NCBI GenBank assembly: GCA_009911305.1
Contig: QXXC01000012.1
Span: 1 to 64,000 of the forward strand
From: Clostridiaceae bacterium
GTDB lineage: Bacteria; Bacillota; Clostridia; Lachnospirales; Lachnospiraceae
DNA length: 64,000 bases
Direction of reading: 5' to 3'
Under the pieces are notes generated by a model that was not told where the DNA came from, did no database searches, and was given only the letters and a program-made list of their open reading frames with translations. This document shows, in pieces, positions 1-7,837 of this stretch. Made by a program: the position numbers and the translations under genes. Position 1 is the stretch's first letter. Each line of letters begins with the position of its first letter.

Positions 1-264
1 ATCCCGGATAGCAATCCGGCAAAAGAAAGGCTTGGTGAGATTATGGGCGGACAGATTTTGAAATTAAGATCAGAAGAATTGATCGAGCAGGGCATCACCC
101 AGGGCATCACCCAGGGCCGCGAGGAAGGCGACCTGAAGCGTGCGATGAAAACAGCATCCAATATGCTGAAACGGGGTTCATCCTTAAGCGAGATTGCTGA
201 GGTCTTGGAACTCCCGCTGGAAACGATCCGTTCCTGGGCAAAGGAAGCAGGCTTATCAGTATAG
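1..264 (+). CDS. C-terminal end of an Rpn / PD-(D/E)XK nuclease-type protein (5' end outside window)
   Basis: The reading frame is open from base 1, so this is the tail of a longer gene; an internal ATG at 43 is not a convincing start because no ribosome site precedes it. The visible part has the tandem ITQG/ITQG-REEG stretch and a short helix-turn-helix-like end (NMLKRGSSLSEIAEVLEL, then IRSWAKEAG). Such tails are usual in the Rpn family of recombination-promoting nucleases/putative transposases. The catalytic PD-(D/E)XK core must lie upstream of the window, so family membership is inferred from the tail alone. Two decayed copies of the same tail follow within 1 kb. Confidence 0.65.
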   Translation: MPDSNPAKERLGEIMGGQILKLRSEELIEQGITQGITQGREEGDLKRAMKTASNMLKRGSSLSEIAEVLELPLETIRSWAKEAGLSV

Positions 265-378
265 CGGCATCCATATGCGCCATGATACCGGATCTGTGTC
301 AGGCCATGGTATTTATCAATGACTTCCCGGGCATCCATGGTCAGTTCCGATGTGACGATCTGGTAGTAGCCGAAGCAT

Positions 379-480
379 ATGCTGAAACGCGGGACACCGT
401 TCGACGAGATCGCGGAGATTCTGGAACTTCCCATCGACACGATCCGGGCCTGGGCAAAAGAGCCCGGGATGCCTGTGTAA
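379..480 (+). pseudogene. Decayed second copy of the Rpn tail
   Basis: Frame from 379 reads MLKRGTPFDEIAEILELP, then IDTIRAWAKEPGMPV and a stop. It matches the end of the preceding gene (MLKRGSSLSEIAEVLELP, then LETIRSWAKEAGLSV) almost residue for residue and ends at the same place. Nothing coding lies upstream in this frame, so only the last 33 codons survive. An overlapping longer ORF in another frame is not real. Confidence 0.6.
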
Positions 481-1149
481 CAGGAAGAAGCTTCCGGGTT
501 TTTCGGCAACCTGCATGGGGTTCCCCGGACCCCCACAAAATAACAAATTCTGAAAACGTATATCTCATAACAAATCAGCCAGTATCCGCATCAATAAGCA
601 ATTGCCGGGTGCTGCCGGGAAGCACCTCAAGAATACTTATATACCGAAAACAAAAATATTTTCTAAGATATATTATCAAAATCATATTGTGCAGAATAAG
701 AGCTGACCTCCATGACAAGGGATTGTGCCGGTTCCGGGGCAGTCCTGTCTGATGCTCCCTGTGGCTGAAGCCAAGGGCTTTATACGCCCTGTAAAGCGTA
801 ATGTAAAGCCGGGGGAGGGGAAGAAAGAGACAAGAGTGAAAGAATTTGACAAAACTTTCACAAGTTGTTTGTGCCTTGGAAGGAATGGTAAAAAAGTAAA
901 ATGATGCTTTACTATTATGTATTAATTCAGTATAATATTCAAAAATGAGGTGAAATGTGAATATGATGTATCATGGAATTATTGGCAAATTTTGCAAAGA
1001 CTGGTGATATGTAAGCTGAAAAAGCAGCATAATATGCTGGTATGACCCAGGAGCGGTTTCTCGGTCATTTAGGAAATTCTGCCCTGTCAGTTCCTGATCG
1101 AGCACAGGGCGGAGGTGGAAGACAACAGGGAATATGCGGATGCTCTGTA
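481..1149. other. Gene-poor stretch with mobile-element debris
   Basis: I see no supportable gene here. The stretch is mixed in composition, with AT-rich patches near 540-700 and 880-1000. It contains one good promoter-like sequence (908-936) followed by short broken reading frames. It sits between two remnants of the Rpn tail and is most simply read as decayed Rpn-type genes. Confidence 0.5.
908..936 (+). promoter_or_regulatory. Sigma-A-like promoter
   Basis: TTTACT (908-913), a 17-bp spacer, then TATAAT (931-936). It would transcribe into the third Rpn-tail remnant, so it may be the relic promoter of a dead gene. Confidence 0.45.
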
Positions 1150-1221
1150 GAAAAGGCTGCATACAACATGCTGAAACAAGGTGTTTCTTTCGGCGGGATA
1201 ACTGAGATCTTGGAATCCTGG
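1150..1221 (+). pseudogene. Decayed third copy of the Rpn tail
   Basis: The frame reads EKAAYNMLKQGVSFGGITEI followed by LESW. It aligns with KTASNMLKRGSSLSEIAEVL at the start of the window. After ESW the similarity ends and the frame runs into unrelated residues. A small hairpin with a T-rich tail lies shortly downstream, where a terminator for such a gene would be expected. Confidence 0.5.
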
Positions 1222-1278
1222 TTGATGCGATCCGACTGTAGTGAGGAAGCATCCAAATTTTTATACTATACACAATTT

Positions 1279-1310
1279 GGAAGGCTTCTCCATGAGGCCT
1301 TCTTTAATTT
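1279..1310 (+). terminator. Weak intrinsic terminator
   Basis: GAAGGC (1280-1285) pairs with GCCTTC (1297-1302) across an 11-nt loop and is followed by TTTAATTT. Confidence 0.4.
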
Positions 1311-1349
1311 ATAGATAAAAAATTTTGTCGGGAAAATAGAGCAGGAAAG

Positions 1350-1664
1350 GAAAAGGATCTTTGCATTGGTGCTCCTGTCGCCTGTGATGCATATCGACTG
1401 CATAAACTCATGCCTCGGATAGCATTCGTCCAACAGATAACGGATTTCCTCGGTTCGGCCGGCTGTTTTACGCCGTTTCCAGACAGTTACATAACGCCGC
1501 TCTGCAATCTGGGTCAGATATCTGGGGATGTTCTAATTTAACGTTAGGAGGATCCGGCGCCGCAGGATAATGGATTTGGAAATACGCTTTTTACGGATAA
1601 TGGCCTGTAGTTTATTAACATCTGATTCAGATAAAGAAATGATATATTTTTTGGGTCTTGCCAT
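1350..1664 (-). pseudogene. IS630-family transposase remnant
   Basis: From an ATG at 1664 the minus strand reads MARPKKYIISLSESDVNKLQ and then AIIRKKRISKS, the characteristic N-terminal HTH of IS630-family transposases, stopping at 1533. Just downstream, in another frame, 1530-1370 reads RRYVTVWKRRKTAGRTEEIR followed by YLLDECYP. This resembles the start of the IS630 DDE domain (family pattern: RRxxVxxWxRR...LxxxYP). Most of the middle and the C-terminal catalytic part are missing, so this is an inactive fragment with an internal deletion. Confidence 0.55.
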
Positions 1665-1768
1665 AGTAGCATACCTTTTTATTTTTATGATACTATGTAT
1701 TAACATATTTATCAACCGTACAGTACATTTGTCTGTGTTGTATCATTAATGCTACGGAGGTAAAATTT

Positions 1769-1924
1769 ATGGGACAGAAGATTAAAAACATACTGAATGG
1801 CGTTTCCGTTGGGAGAGACTATATAGGCGGAAACAACATCGTTAATAATTATAATGGCTATCAGACTGAAACGGGAATGGAAGAAAACAGGGATGGCAAA
1901 ATGGTATTTCTTTCTTATAACTGA
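1769..1924 (+). CDS. 51-residue ORF with a GxDYIGGN motif, possibly a truncated TIR-type protein
   Basis: ATG at 1769 follows ACGGAGG at a good distance. The product contains VGRDYIGGNNIVNNYNG, like the glycine-rich GDYIGGDKI motif seen near the N-terminus of some bacterial NACHT, CHAT and TIR proteins, and ends KMVFLSYN before TGA. VFLSYN resembles the first strand of a TIR domain (VFISYN). The same frame stays open after the TGA for 27 more codons (HDGETADRNN...) to a stop at 2006-2008, which would suit a decayed longer gene. It may equally be a short orphan ORF. Function is unknown. Confidence 0.3.
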   Translation: MGQKIKNILNGVSVGRDYIGGNNIVNNYNGYQTETGMEENRDGKMVFLSYN

Positions 1925-2027
1925 CATGATGGGGAAACGGCAGACAGGAACAACCCGGATATCCAGGAGGCAGAGGTGCAGATAGAGAATGCGGTGCTGA
2001 AGAGCTGACGGATAAGGGGGAATTACT

Positions 2028-2201
2028 ATGGAACAGAAACCGGAGATCCACGAAGGAGTCCGTCAATACTTTGACCTTCTGGCCGGATTGGCCGGTATCC
2101 AGACAGACGAAAACGGGAACCTCTGCCTGGAAAAAACGGTTAATGATGTTGAGGGCTACACGGCATTTCCTGATTCTTTTATCGGGGATGCTTTGGAGTA
2201 A
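2028..2201 (+). CDS. Small hypothetical protein, 57 residues
   Basis: ATG at 2028 follows AAGGGGG about 8 nt upstream. The product is acidic (MEQKPEIHEGVRQYFDLLAG, then LAGIQTDENG) and shows no domain I recognise. It lies 103 bp after the GxDYIGGN ORF on the same strand, so the two may be one unit. It is likely translated, given the ribosome site and sensible composition, but no function can be proposed. Confidence 0.4.
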   Translation: MEQKPEIHEGVRQYFDLLAGLAGIQTDENGNLCLEKTVNDVEGYTAFPDSFIGDALE

Positions 2202-2542
2202 TTTGTTTAGAAAGGCTTGCCAGCTTAGCGAAAATAACGTATACTTATGCAGAACGGTTTTTATGAAAAACAGGCGGTTTGACGTCAAGTTGTGTAATGT
2301 TTTGTACGCATTGATACGTTTTTGCATAAAATAATCCGCCACACAAAAAAATCCAAAAAGTGAGAACGTCAAATATGTGTCCTTGTTACACGGACATTTC
2401 CGCATTTGAAGACGAATCTCAAAGGTAAAAAAGAAACCGTCTGATCCGTATGCCGGGCATATCTTCCTTTGTTAAAATTGTAGCGGCAGAATCAACATGA
2501 AACCTTGAAAAAACCCGTAAAATCAAGAAAAACGAGGTATTT
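2202..2542. other. Intergenic leader before the radical SAM gene
   Basis: No gene seen. It contains a consensus-like promoter at 2217-2245, giving a leader of nearly 300 nt, and a short inverted repeat (TGTCC...GGACA) near 2380-2398. I recognise no riboswitch. Confidence 0.4.
2217..2245 (+). promoter_or_regulatory. Sigma-A-like promoter
   Basis: TTGCCA (2217-2222), a 17-bp spacer, TATACT (2240-2245). It is the best promoter candidate for the housekeeping run that begins at 2543. Confidence 0.45.
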
Positions 2543-4411
2543 ATGAGAAGATTAGCATTAAGTGATGAAATACTTTTGTCTGTCCAGCAGCCCGCCCGCT
2601 ACATCGGCGGGGAGGTGAACTCCGTGGTCAAGGATCCGTCCCAGGTGGACATACGCTTCTGTATGTGCTTCCCGGACGCGTATGAGATCGGTATGTCCCA
2701 TCTGGGTATCCAGATCCTGTATGACATGTTCAACCGCCGGGAGGACGTCTGGTGCGAGCGCGTCTATTCGCCCTGGCCGGATCTGGATGTGCTCATGCGG
2801 GAGAAGGGAATCCCGCTGTTTGCGCTTGAGAGCCAGGATCCCATCCGGGCATTTGACTTTCTGGGGATCACGCTCCAATATGAGATGTGCTACACCAACA
2901 TCCTGCAGATTCTGGAGCTGTCCGGGATTCCGCTCCATGCTGACGAGCGGACGGCCGGGGATCCGATTGTCATCGGGGGAGGGCCCTGCGCCTATAATCC
3001 GGAGCCAATCGCTCCGTTTTTTGATCTGTTTTATATCGGGGAGGGCGAGGTGGTCTATTTCGAGCTCCTGGATCGCTATAAGGAGATCAAAAAGCGCGGC
3101 GGCAGCCGTCAGGAGTTTTTAGAGGCGGCGGCCGGGATACCCGGCATCTATGTGCCTTCCTTTTATGAAATATCATACCAGGCGGACGGGACGATAGAAG
3201 CCATGACGCCGATCCATTCCCACGCGCCCTCCCGGGTGGCCAGGCAGCTCGTCATGGATATGGATGCGGCCTTCTATCCGGAAAAGCCGGTGGTTCCCTT
3301 TCTGCGCGCCACCCAGGACCGTATGGTTCTGGAAATCATGCGCGGATGTATCCGGGGCTGCCGTTTCTGCCAGGCCGGCATGCTTTACCGGCCGGTGCGG
3401 GAGAGAAGCCCCGAAGAACTGAAGCGTCTGGCCCGCGCCATGCTTGCCAATACCGGCCATGAGGAGATTTCCCTGAGCTCCTTAAGCTCCAGCGATTACA
3501 GGGAGCTTGCAGATATCGTAAATTTCCTCATCCATGAGTTCGGGAAAACGGGCGTGAATGTATCGCTCCCGTCCCTGCGCATCGACGCGTTCTCCCTGGA
3601 TGTCATGAGCAAAGTGCAGGATGTGAAAAAGAGCAGCCTGACCTTTGCGCCCGAGGCGGGCTCTCAGAGGCTGCGCAATGTGATCAACAAAGGCCTTACG
3701 GAGGAGGACATCCTGCGCGGCTCGGCCCAGGCCTTTGAAGGGGGCTGGAACCGCGTGAAGCTCTATTTCATGCTGGGACTTCCCACCGAGACGAAAGAGG
3801 ACATTGAGGGCATCGCCGAGCTGTCGGAGAAGGTGGCGGAGGTCTACTATGACACCGTTCCCAAGGAACAGCGCCACGGCCGTGTGCAGGTGACAGCCAG
3901 CACGTCCTTTTTCGTTCCGAAGCCCTTCACGCCCTTCCAGTGGGCCAGGATGTGCTCCAAAGACGAATTTATCAGCCGGGCCGGCATGGTCAACCGGAAA
4001 ATGAAAGAGATGCTGAACCGGAAAAGCCTGCGCTATAACTGGCATGAGGCGGATCTGACGGTGCTGGAGGGGGTTCTCGCCAGAGGGGACCGCCGCGTGG
4101 CGCCGGTGATAGAGGCAGCTTACCGGGCAGGGGCGCGCTTTGATTCATGGTCCGAACATTTCCACAATGAGCTTTGGATGGACGCGTTTTCGTCCTGCGG
4201 CGTGGAGCCCGACTTTTACACGGCGCGGGAGCGCAGCCTGGATGAACGCCTGCCCTGGGATTTTATTGATATCGGAGTGACCAAGGAATTTTTACAGAGA
4301 GAATGGAAACGGGCGCTTGAAGAGATCGTAACGCCGAACTGCCGGGCAGGCTGCTCCGGCTGCGGGGCCCGGGCCTTTGGAGGAGGCGTCTGTTATGAAA
4401 ATCAGGATTAA
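2543..4411 (+). CDS. B12-binding-domain radical SAM protein (TIGR03960 family)
   Basis: A 622-residue protein with an N-terminal B12-binding-like fold (about residues 35-180; FPDAYEIGMSHLGIQ) and a radical SAM domain whose iron-sulfur cysteines are C269, C273 and C276 (CIRGCRFC). The C-terminal tail carries four more cysteines (C600, C604, C607, C617) that could hold a second cluster. The substrate of the family is not established. In Clostridia the gene is regularly followed by a TIGR03936 gene and an RNase E/G, exactly as here; the stop overlaps the next start by 17 bp. The start is the ATG preceded by AACGAGG. Family assignment is firm; function is unknown. Confidence 0.9.
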   Translation: MRRLALSDEILLSVQQPARYIGGEVNSVVKDPSQVDIRFCMCFPDAYEIGMSHLGIQILYDMFNRREDVWCERVYSPWPDLDVLMREKGIPLFALESQDPIRAFDFLGITLQYEMCYTNILQILELSGIPLHADERTAGDPIVIGGGPCAYNPEPIAPFFDLFYIGEGEVVYFELLDRYKEIKKRGGSRQEFLEAAAGIPGIYVPSFYEISYQADGTIEAMTPIHSHAPSRVARQLVMDMDAAFYPEKPVVPFLRATQDRMVLEIMRGCIRGCRFCQAGMLYRPVRERSPEELKRLARAMLANTGHEEISLSSLSSSDYRELADIVNFLIHEFGKTGVNVSLPSLRIDAFSLDVMSKVQDVKKSSLTFAPEAGSQRLRNVINKGLTEEDILRGSAQAFEGGWNRVKLYFMLGLPTETKEDIEGIAELSEKVAEVYYDTVPKEQRHGRVQVTASTSFFVPKPFTPFQWARMCSKDEFISRAGMVNRKMKEMLNRKSLRYNWHEADLTVLEGVLARGDRRVAPVIEAAYRAGARFDSWSEHFHNELWMDAFSSCGVEPDFYTARERSLDERLPWDFIDIGVTKEFLQREWKRALEEIVTPNCRAGCSGCGARAFGGGVCYENQD

Positions 4412-5123
4412 GTTCAGCAAGCAGGGTCCGGTTCGTTTTATCGGACACCTGGATGTGATGCGCTATTTTCAGAAGGCGGTCCGGCGCGCAGGCATCGACA
4501 TCCGCTACAGCGAGGGCTTCAGCCCGCACCAGATCATGTCCTTTGCCGCGCCGTTAAGCGTGGGGCTTATCAGCAACGGCGAATATATGGATATTGAGAC
4601 ACATGCCGCCATGCCGCCCGAAGAGATGGCGGACGCGCTCAATGCCGCCGGCGCAGAGGGGATCCGCGTGCTGAGCTGCCGGCTCCTTGGGGATGCGGCC
4701 AAAAACGCCATGTCCCAGGTGGCTGCCGCGGACTATACGTTCTGGTTCAGGGAAGGATGCGGGCCGGAGACAGAAGAGGCCGTCAAAGCCTTCTATGAGG
4801 AATTCTGCCGCTTCCTCGCCCGTCCGTCCGTAGAAATCACAAAGCAGGGCAAAAAAGGCGCAAAAACCGTTGATATCCGGCCGCTGATTTATGAGGCGTT
4901 CCCCACAGAACGCGGCGTTTTCATGAAGCTCTCTGCCGGGAGCGCCGCCAATGTCAAGCCTGAACAGGCATTAGCGGCTTTTTACGCGTCAAAAGGCATG
5001 GACTATCCGCCCTTTGCGTTTCAGATCCAGCGCGAGGAGCTGTACGCCGACGAAGGCAGCGGCGGGGCACGCCGTTTTATCCCGCTGGAGGAATACGGAA
5101 CAGAAGGGTGGGACAGAACTTGA
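4395..5123 (+). CDS. TIGR03936 radical SAM-associated protein (DUF2344)
   Basis: A 242-residue protein beginning MKIRIKFSKQGPVRFIGHLD, the typical opening of DUF2344 proteins. I chose the ATG at 4395 because GGAGGAGG sits just upstream and the family starts there; a GTG or ATG 18 bp earlier would add six residues. It has no cluster-binding cysteine motif of its own and is thought to work with the neighbouring TIGR03960 radical SAM protein. In some bacteria the two are fused. Its 5' end overlaps that gene, and its stop codon overlaps the start of the RNase E/G gene, so the three are translationally coupled. Biochemical role unknown. Confidence 0.88.
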   Translation: MKIRIKFSKQGPVRFIGHLDVMRYFQKAVRRAGIDIRYSEGFSPHQIMSFAAPLSVGLISNGEYMDIETHAAMPPEEMADALNAAGAEGIRVLSCRLLGDAAKNAMSQVAAADYTFWFREGCGPETEEAVKAFYEEFCRFLARPSVEITKQGKKGAKTVDIRPLIYEAFPTERGVFMKLSAGSAANVKPEQALAAFYASKGMDYPPFAFQIQREELYADEGSGGARRFIPLEEYGTEGWDRT

Positions 5124-6421
5124 ACAAGCTGATTGTTACCGAACGGGAGGGACGGATTCTGACCGCGCTCTTAGAAGAGGGACGGTGCCGCTCGATCAGC
5201 CTGAACCCCAAAGAGGGGCAGAGCCTGGTGGGGAATATTTATATCGGCAAAGTAAAGCACGTGCTTAAAAATATCAACGCCGCTTTTATTGATCTTGGAA
5301 ATGGCGTCATGGGCTACTACAGCCTCTTTGAAAATCAGGCCCATCTGTTTGCCGGACAGCCGCGGAAAAGGACCTCCTGCGAAGGCGGAGCAGCCGGCGG
5401 GACCGCCGCGGATCCGAAGGCTCTTTTGGCGCCGTCCCCGGCCGGGAATGGAAGGAAAAGGGAGATCCGGCAGGGAGACGAGCTGATCGTCCAGGTCAGC
5501 AGAGACGCCGTTAAAACCAAAGCTCCGGTCCTGACGTGCAATTTAAATTTCACCGGAACCTACGTGGTTTTGACACTGGGGAAGACACAGCTCGGTTTTT
5601 CCTCAAAAATCCGCGATACGGCCTGGAAGGAGGCCATGCGCGTCCGCCTTGCAGAAGAAAAGCAGCCGGATTTCGGCCTGATCGTCCGCACCAACGCGGA
5701 GCGCGCCGGCGCAGAGCTTATCATCGCTGAGATCCGCGCGCTCCGCGCCAGGATGGAAGCCCTGCTTTCACTGGCCCCGATGCGGACATGCTATTCCCTC
5801 CTGGAACAGGCAAAACCGCCCCATATCCAGGAGCTTCTTAATACCGATATAAGCCGGCTGGAATGCATCCTCACCGACAGCCCGGATTGCTTTGCCCAGA
5901 TGAAGCGCTGGCTGGAGGAAGAACAGCCCGGAGAACTCCACCGCCTTTCCTTTTATGATGACAGCTTCCCTCTTTCCAAGCTGTACAGCCTGGAATCCGT
6001 CCTCAAGGAGGCGCTGGGAAAACGCGTCTGGCTCAAGTCCGGCGGTTATCTCGTCATTGAGCCGACCGAGGCCCTGACCGTCGTGGATGTCAATACCGGA
6101 AAATACACGGGAAAGAAAAACGTGGAAGACACGATCCTCAAGATCAACACAGAGGCCGCCCTCGAAACGGCCCGCCAGCTCCGCCTGCGAAATCTTTCGG
6201 GCATCATCATCGTCGATTTCATTGACATGGCGTCAGAAGAAAACCGGGAGCGTCTGCTTGCGATCCTTGAGGAGGAGCTGAAAAAGGACCCGGTCAAAAC
6301 CGTTCTGGTGGAGATGACAAAGCTCGGACTGGTGGAGATCACGCGCAAGAAGGTAAGGAAACCGCTGTATGAAGCGGCAGCGCCTTTTAAAATACGGACA
6401 GAGGTGTATGATGCTATTTAA
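5108..6421 (+). CDS. Ribonuclease E/G family endoribonuclease
   Basis: Single-strand-specific endoribonuclease of the Rne/Rng family, acting in mRNA decay and rRNA/tRNA maturation. An S1 domain (about residues 35-75) is followed by a low-complexity insert (about 80-120, rich in G, A, K and P) and the RNase H-like catalytic part. The two metal-binding aspartates are visible in VVDVNTG (near 327) and IIVDFIDM (near 370). The CPxC zinc-link of E. coli RNase E/G is absent, which seems usual for short Clostridial members. The listed start is GTG at 5108. A TTG at 5120 that overlaps the upstream stop (TTGA) gives MNKLIVTEREG, matches the family start better and may be the true start. The end overlaps the MBOAT gene by 11 bp. 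Confidence 0.9.
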   Translation: MGQNLNKLIVTEREGRILTALLEEGRCRSISLNPKEGQSLVGNIYIGKVKHVLKNINAAFIDLGNGVMGYYSLFENQAHLFAGQPRKRTSCEGGAAGGTAADPKALLAPSPAGNGRKREIRQGDELIVQVSRDAVKTKAPVLTCNLNFTGTYVVLTLGKTQLGFSSKIRDTAWKEAMRVRLAEEKQPDFGLIVRTNAERAGAELIIAEIRALRARMEALLSLAPMRTCYSLLEQAKPPHIQELLNTDISRLECILTDSPDCFAQMKRWLEEEQPGELHRLSFYDDSFPLSKLYSLESVLKEALGKRVWLKSGGYLVIEPTEALTVVDVNTGKYTGKKNVEDTILKINTEAALETARQLRLRNLSGIIIVDFIDMASEENRERLLAILEEELKKDPVKTVLVEMTKLGLVEITRKKVRKPLYEAAAPFKIRTEVYDAI

Positions 6422-7826
6422 TTCTAATTTTTTCCTGTATGTTTTTTTGCCGGCCTTTCTGCTCCTGTATTATGCCGCGTTTTTTGGTACGAAGCATCCT
6501 GTGGCGATTGGAAACGGGATCATTTTGATATTCAGCCTGCTTTTTTATCTGTGTACCGGGGGGAAGAGCATTTTTCTGCTGCTCTGCGTCATTGTGTGCA
6601 ACTTTGCGTGCGCGCAGGTGATGGAAGCGTTCCCTGCTCACAGGCGAATGATGCTGGCAGGCGGTATTGCAGCAAATATCGGTGTCCTGCTGTACTTTAA
6701 ATACAGCGGGTTTCTGTATGAAAATCTGGCGCGGATCGCCGGTGTTTTTGACGCGGATACAGCAAAACGGTTCCTGGACATCGCGCTGCCGGTGGGAATC
6801 TCGTTTTACATTTTCCAGGCCATGTCCTATCTGTTTGATGTGTACAAGGGGATGGCGGCACAGAAAAGCCTCTGTAAATTTGCCCTGTATATTTCACTGT
6901 TCCCACAGCTTGTGGCCGGGCCGATCGTGCGGTATCATTCGGTATGCAGCGAAATCGATCGCCGGAGCGTTGACATTGACTGTATCTACGAGGGGGCATG
7001 CCGGTTCGTTGCCGGGCTGGGAAAAAAAGTCTTAATCGCCGATATTCTCGGAAATGCGGTGGATTCCATATGGGCTTTACAGCCGGCGAGCCTGTCTGCG
7101 GCGCTTTCGTGGAGCGCCGCCTTCCTGTACAGCCTTCAGATTTATTACGACTTTTCGGGATATTCAGACATGGCAATCGGCCTTGGAGGGATGCTCGGAT
7201 TTCATTTTCCGGAAAACTTTATTCTGCCATATATTTCCGCGAATGTGACCGAGTTCTGGAAACGCTGGCATATTTCCCTGTCCTCTTTTTTAAAGGACTA
7301 TCTCTACATACCTCTTGGAGGAAACCGGAATGGTGTATTCCGAACCTACAGAAACCTGCTCGTCGTATTTCTGGCCTGCGGCCTGTGGCACGGGGCGGCA
7401 TGGAATTTTGTGTTCTGGGGACTATACCACGGATTCTTTCTGGTGCTGGAACGCTTCCTTGACAACCGCTTTCATTTTCGGATGAAGGGTTTTGCGGGCC
7501 GGGCCGTTACCTGGTTCATTGTCATGGCGGGCTGGGTTCTGTTCCGGGCCGGATCACTGGAAGGGGCTCTGTCATTTTATAAGGCGATGCTGGGAGCCGG
7601 CGTTTTAGAGGGATACCAGTATTTTTCTTACTCCTACTATATCTATCCCAGAGTTCTCGCGGCGGCGGCAGCGGCCTTTGTCATGGCATTCTGGCCCTTT
7701 TTGCGCCTCAGGGAACGATTCCAGAACAGCCGTGTCAGGGGATTCGCGATGGTATTGGTACTCATGATTTGTATGGCATATATGTCTGACGCTTCATTTA
7801 CTCCATTTATATATTTTCAGTTTTGA
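6411..7826 (+). CDS. MBOAT-family membrane O-acyltransferase (AlgI-like)
   Basis: A 471-residue polytopic membrane protein beginning MLFNSNFFLYVFLPAFLLLY, the standard AlgI/PatA opening; the ATG at 6411 follows AGAGGTGT. The signatures FWKRWHISLSSFLKDYLYIP and LWHGAAWNFVFWGLYHG are present, with the catalytic histidine at about residue 327. AlgI-type MBOATs pass acetyl groups across the membrane for O-acetylation of an extracellular polysaccharide or cell-wall polymer. The next gene is the matching AlgX/AlgJ-like SGNH protein, so the two form an export-acetylation pair. The start overlaps the RNase E/G gene, which is an unusual neighbour. The polymer is not identifiable from here; the 48-63 kb operon is one possible target. 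Confidence 0.9.
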   Translation: MLFNSNFFLYVFLPAFLLLYYAAFFGTKHPVAIGNGIILIFSLLFYLCTGGKSIFLLLCVIVCNFACAQVMEAFPAHRRMMLAGGIAANIGVLLYFKYSGFLYENLARIAGVFDADTAKRFLDIALPVGISFYIFQAMSYLFDVYKGMAAQKSLCKFALYISLFPQLVAGPIVRYHSVCSEIDRRSVDIDCIYEGACRFVAGLGKKVLIADILGNAVDSIWALQPASLSAALSWSAAFLYSLQIYYDFSGYSDMAIGLGGMLGFHFPENFILPYISANVTEFWKRWHISLSSFLKDYLYIPLGGNRNGVFRTYRNLLVVFLACGLWHGAAWNFVFWGLYHGFFLVLERFLDNRFHFRMKGFAGRAVTWFIVMAGWVLFRAGSLEGALSFYKAMLGAGVLEGYQYFSYSYYIYPRVLAAAAAAFVMAFWPFLRLRERFQNSRVRGFAMVLVLMICMAYMSDASFTPFIYFQF

Positions 7827-7837
7827 AAGGAGGAAAA

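Noticed and set aside
282-752. 156-codon ORF near the left edge
   Set aside because: It reads through the decayed Rpn tail in a wrong frame, has no ribosome site and mixed composition; the real signal is the 379-480 remnant.
1922-1924. TGA as a selenocysteine codon
   Set aside because: No SECIS-like hairpin is evident after it and the residues around it do not resemble a selenoprotein active site.
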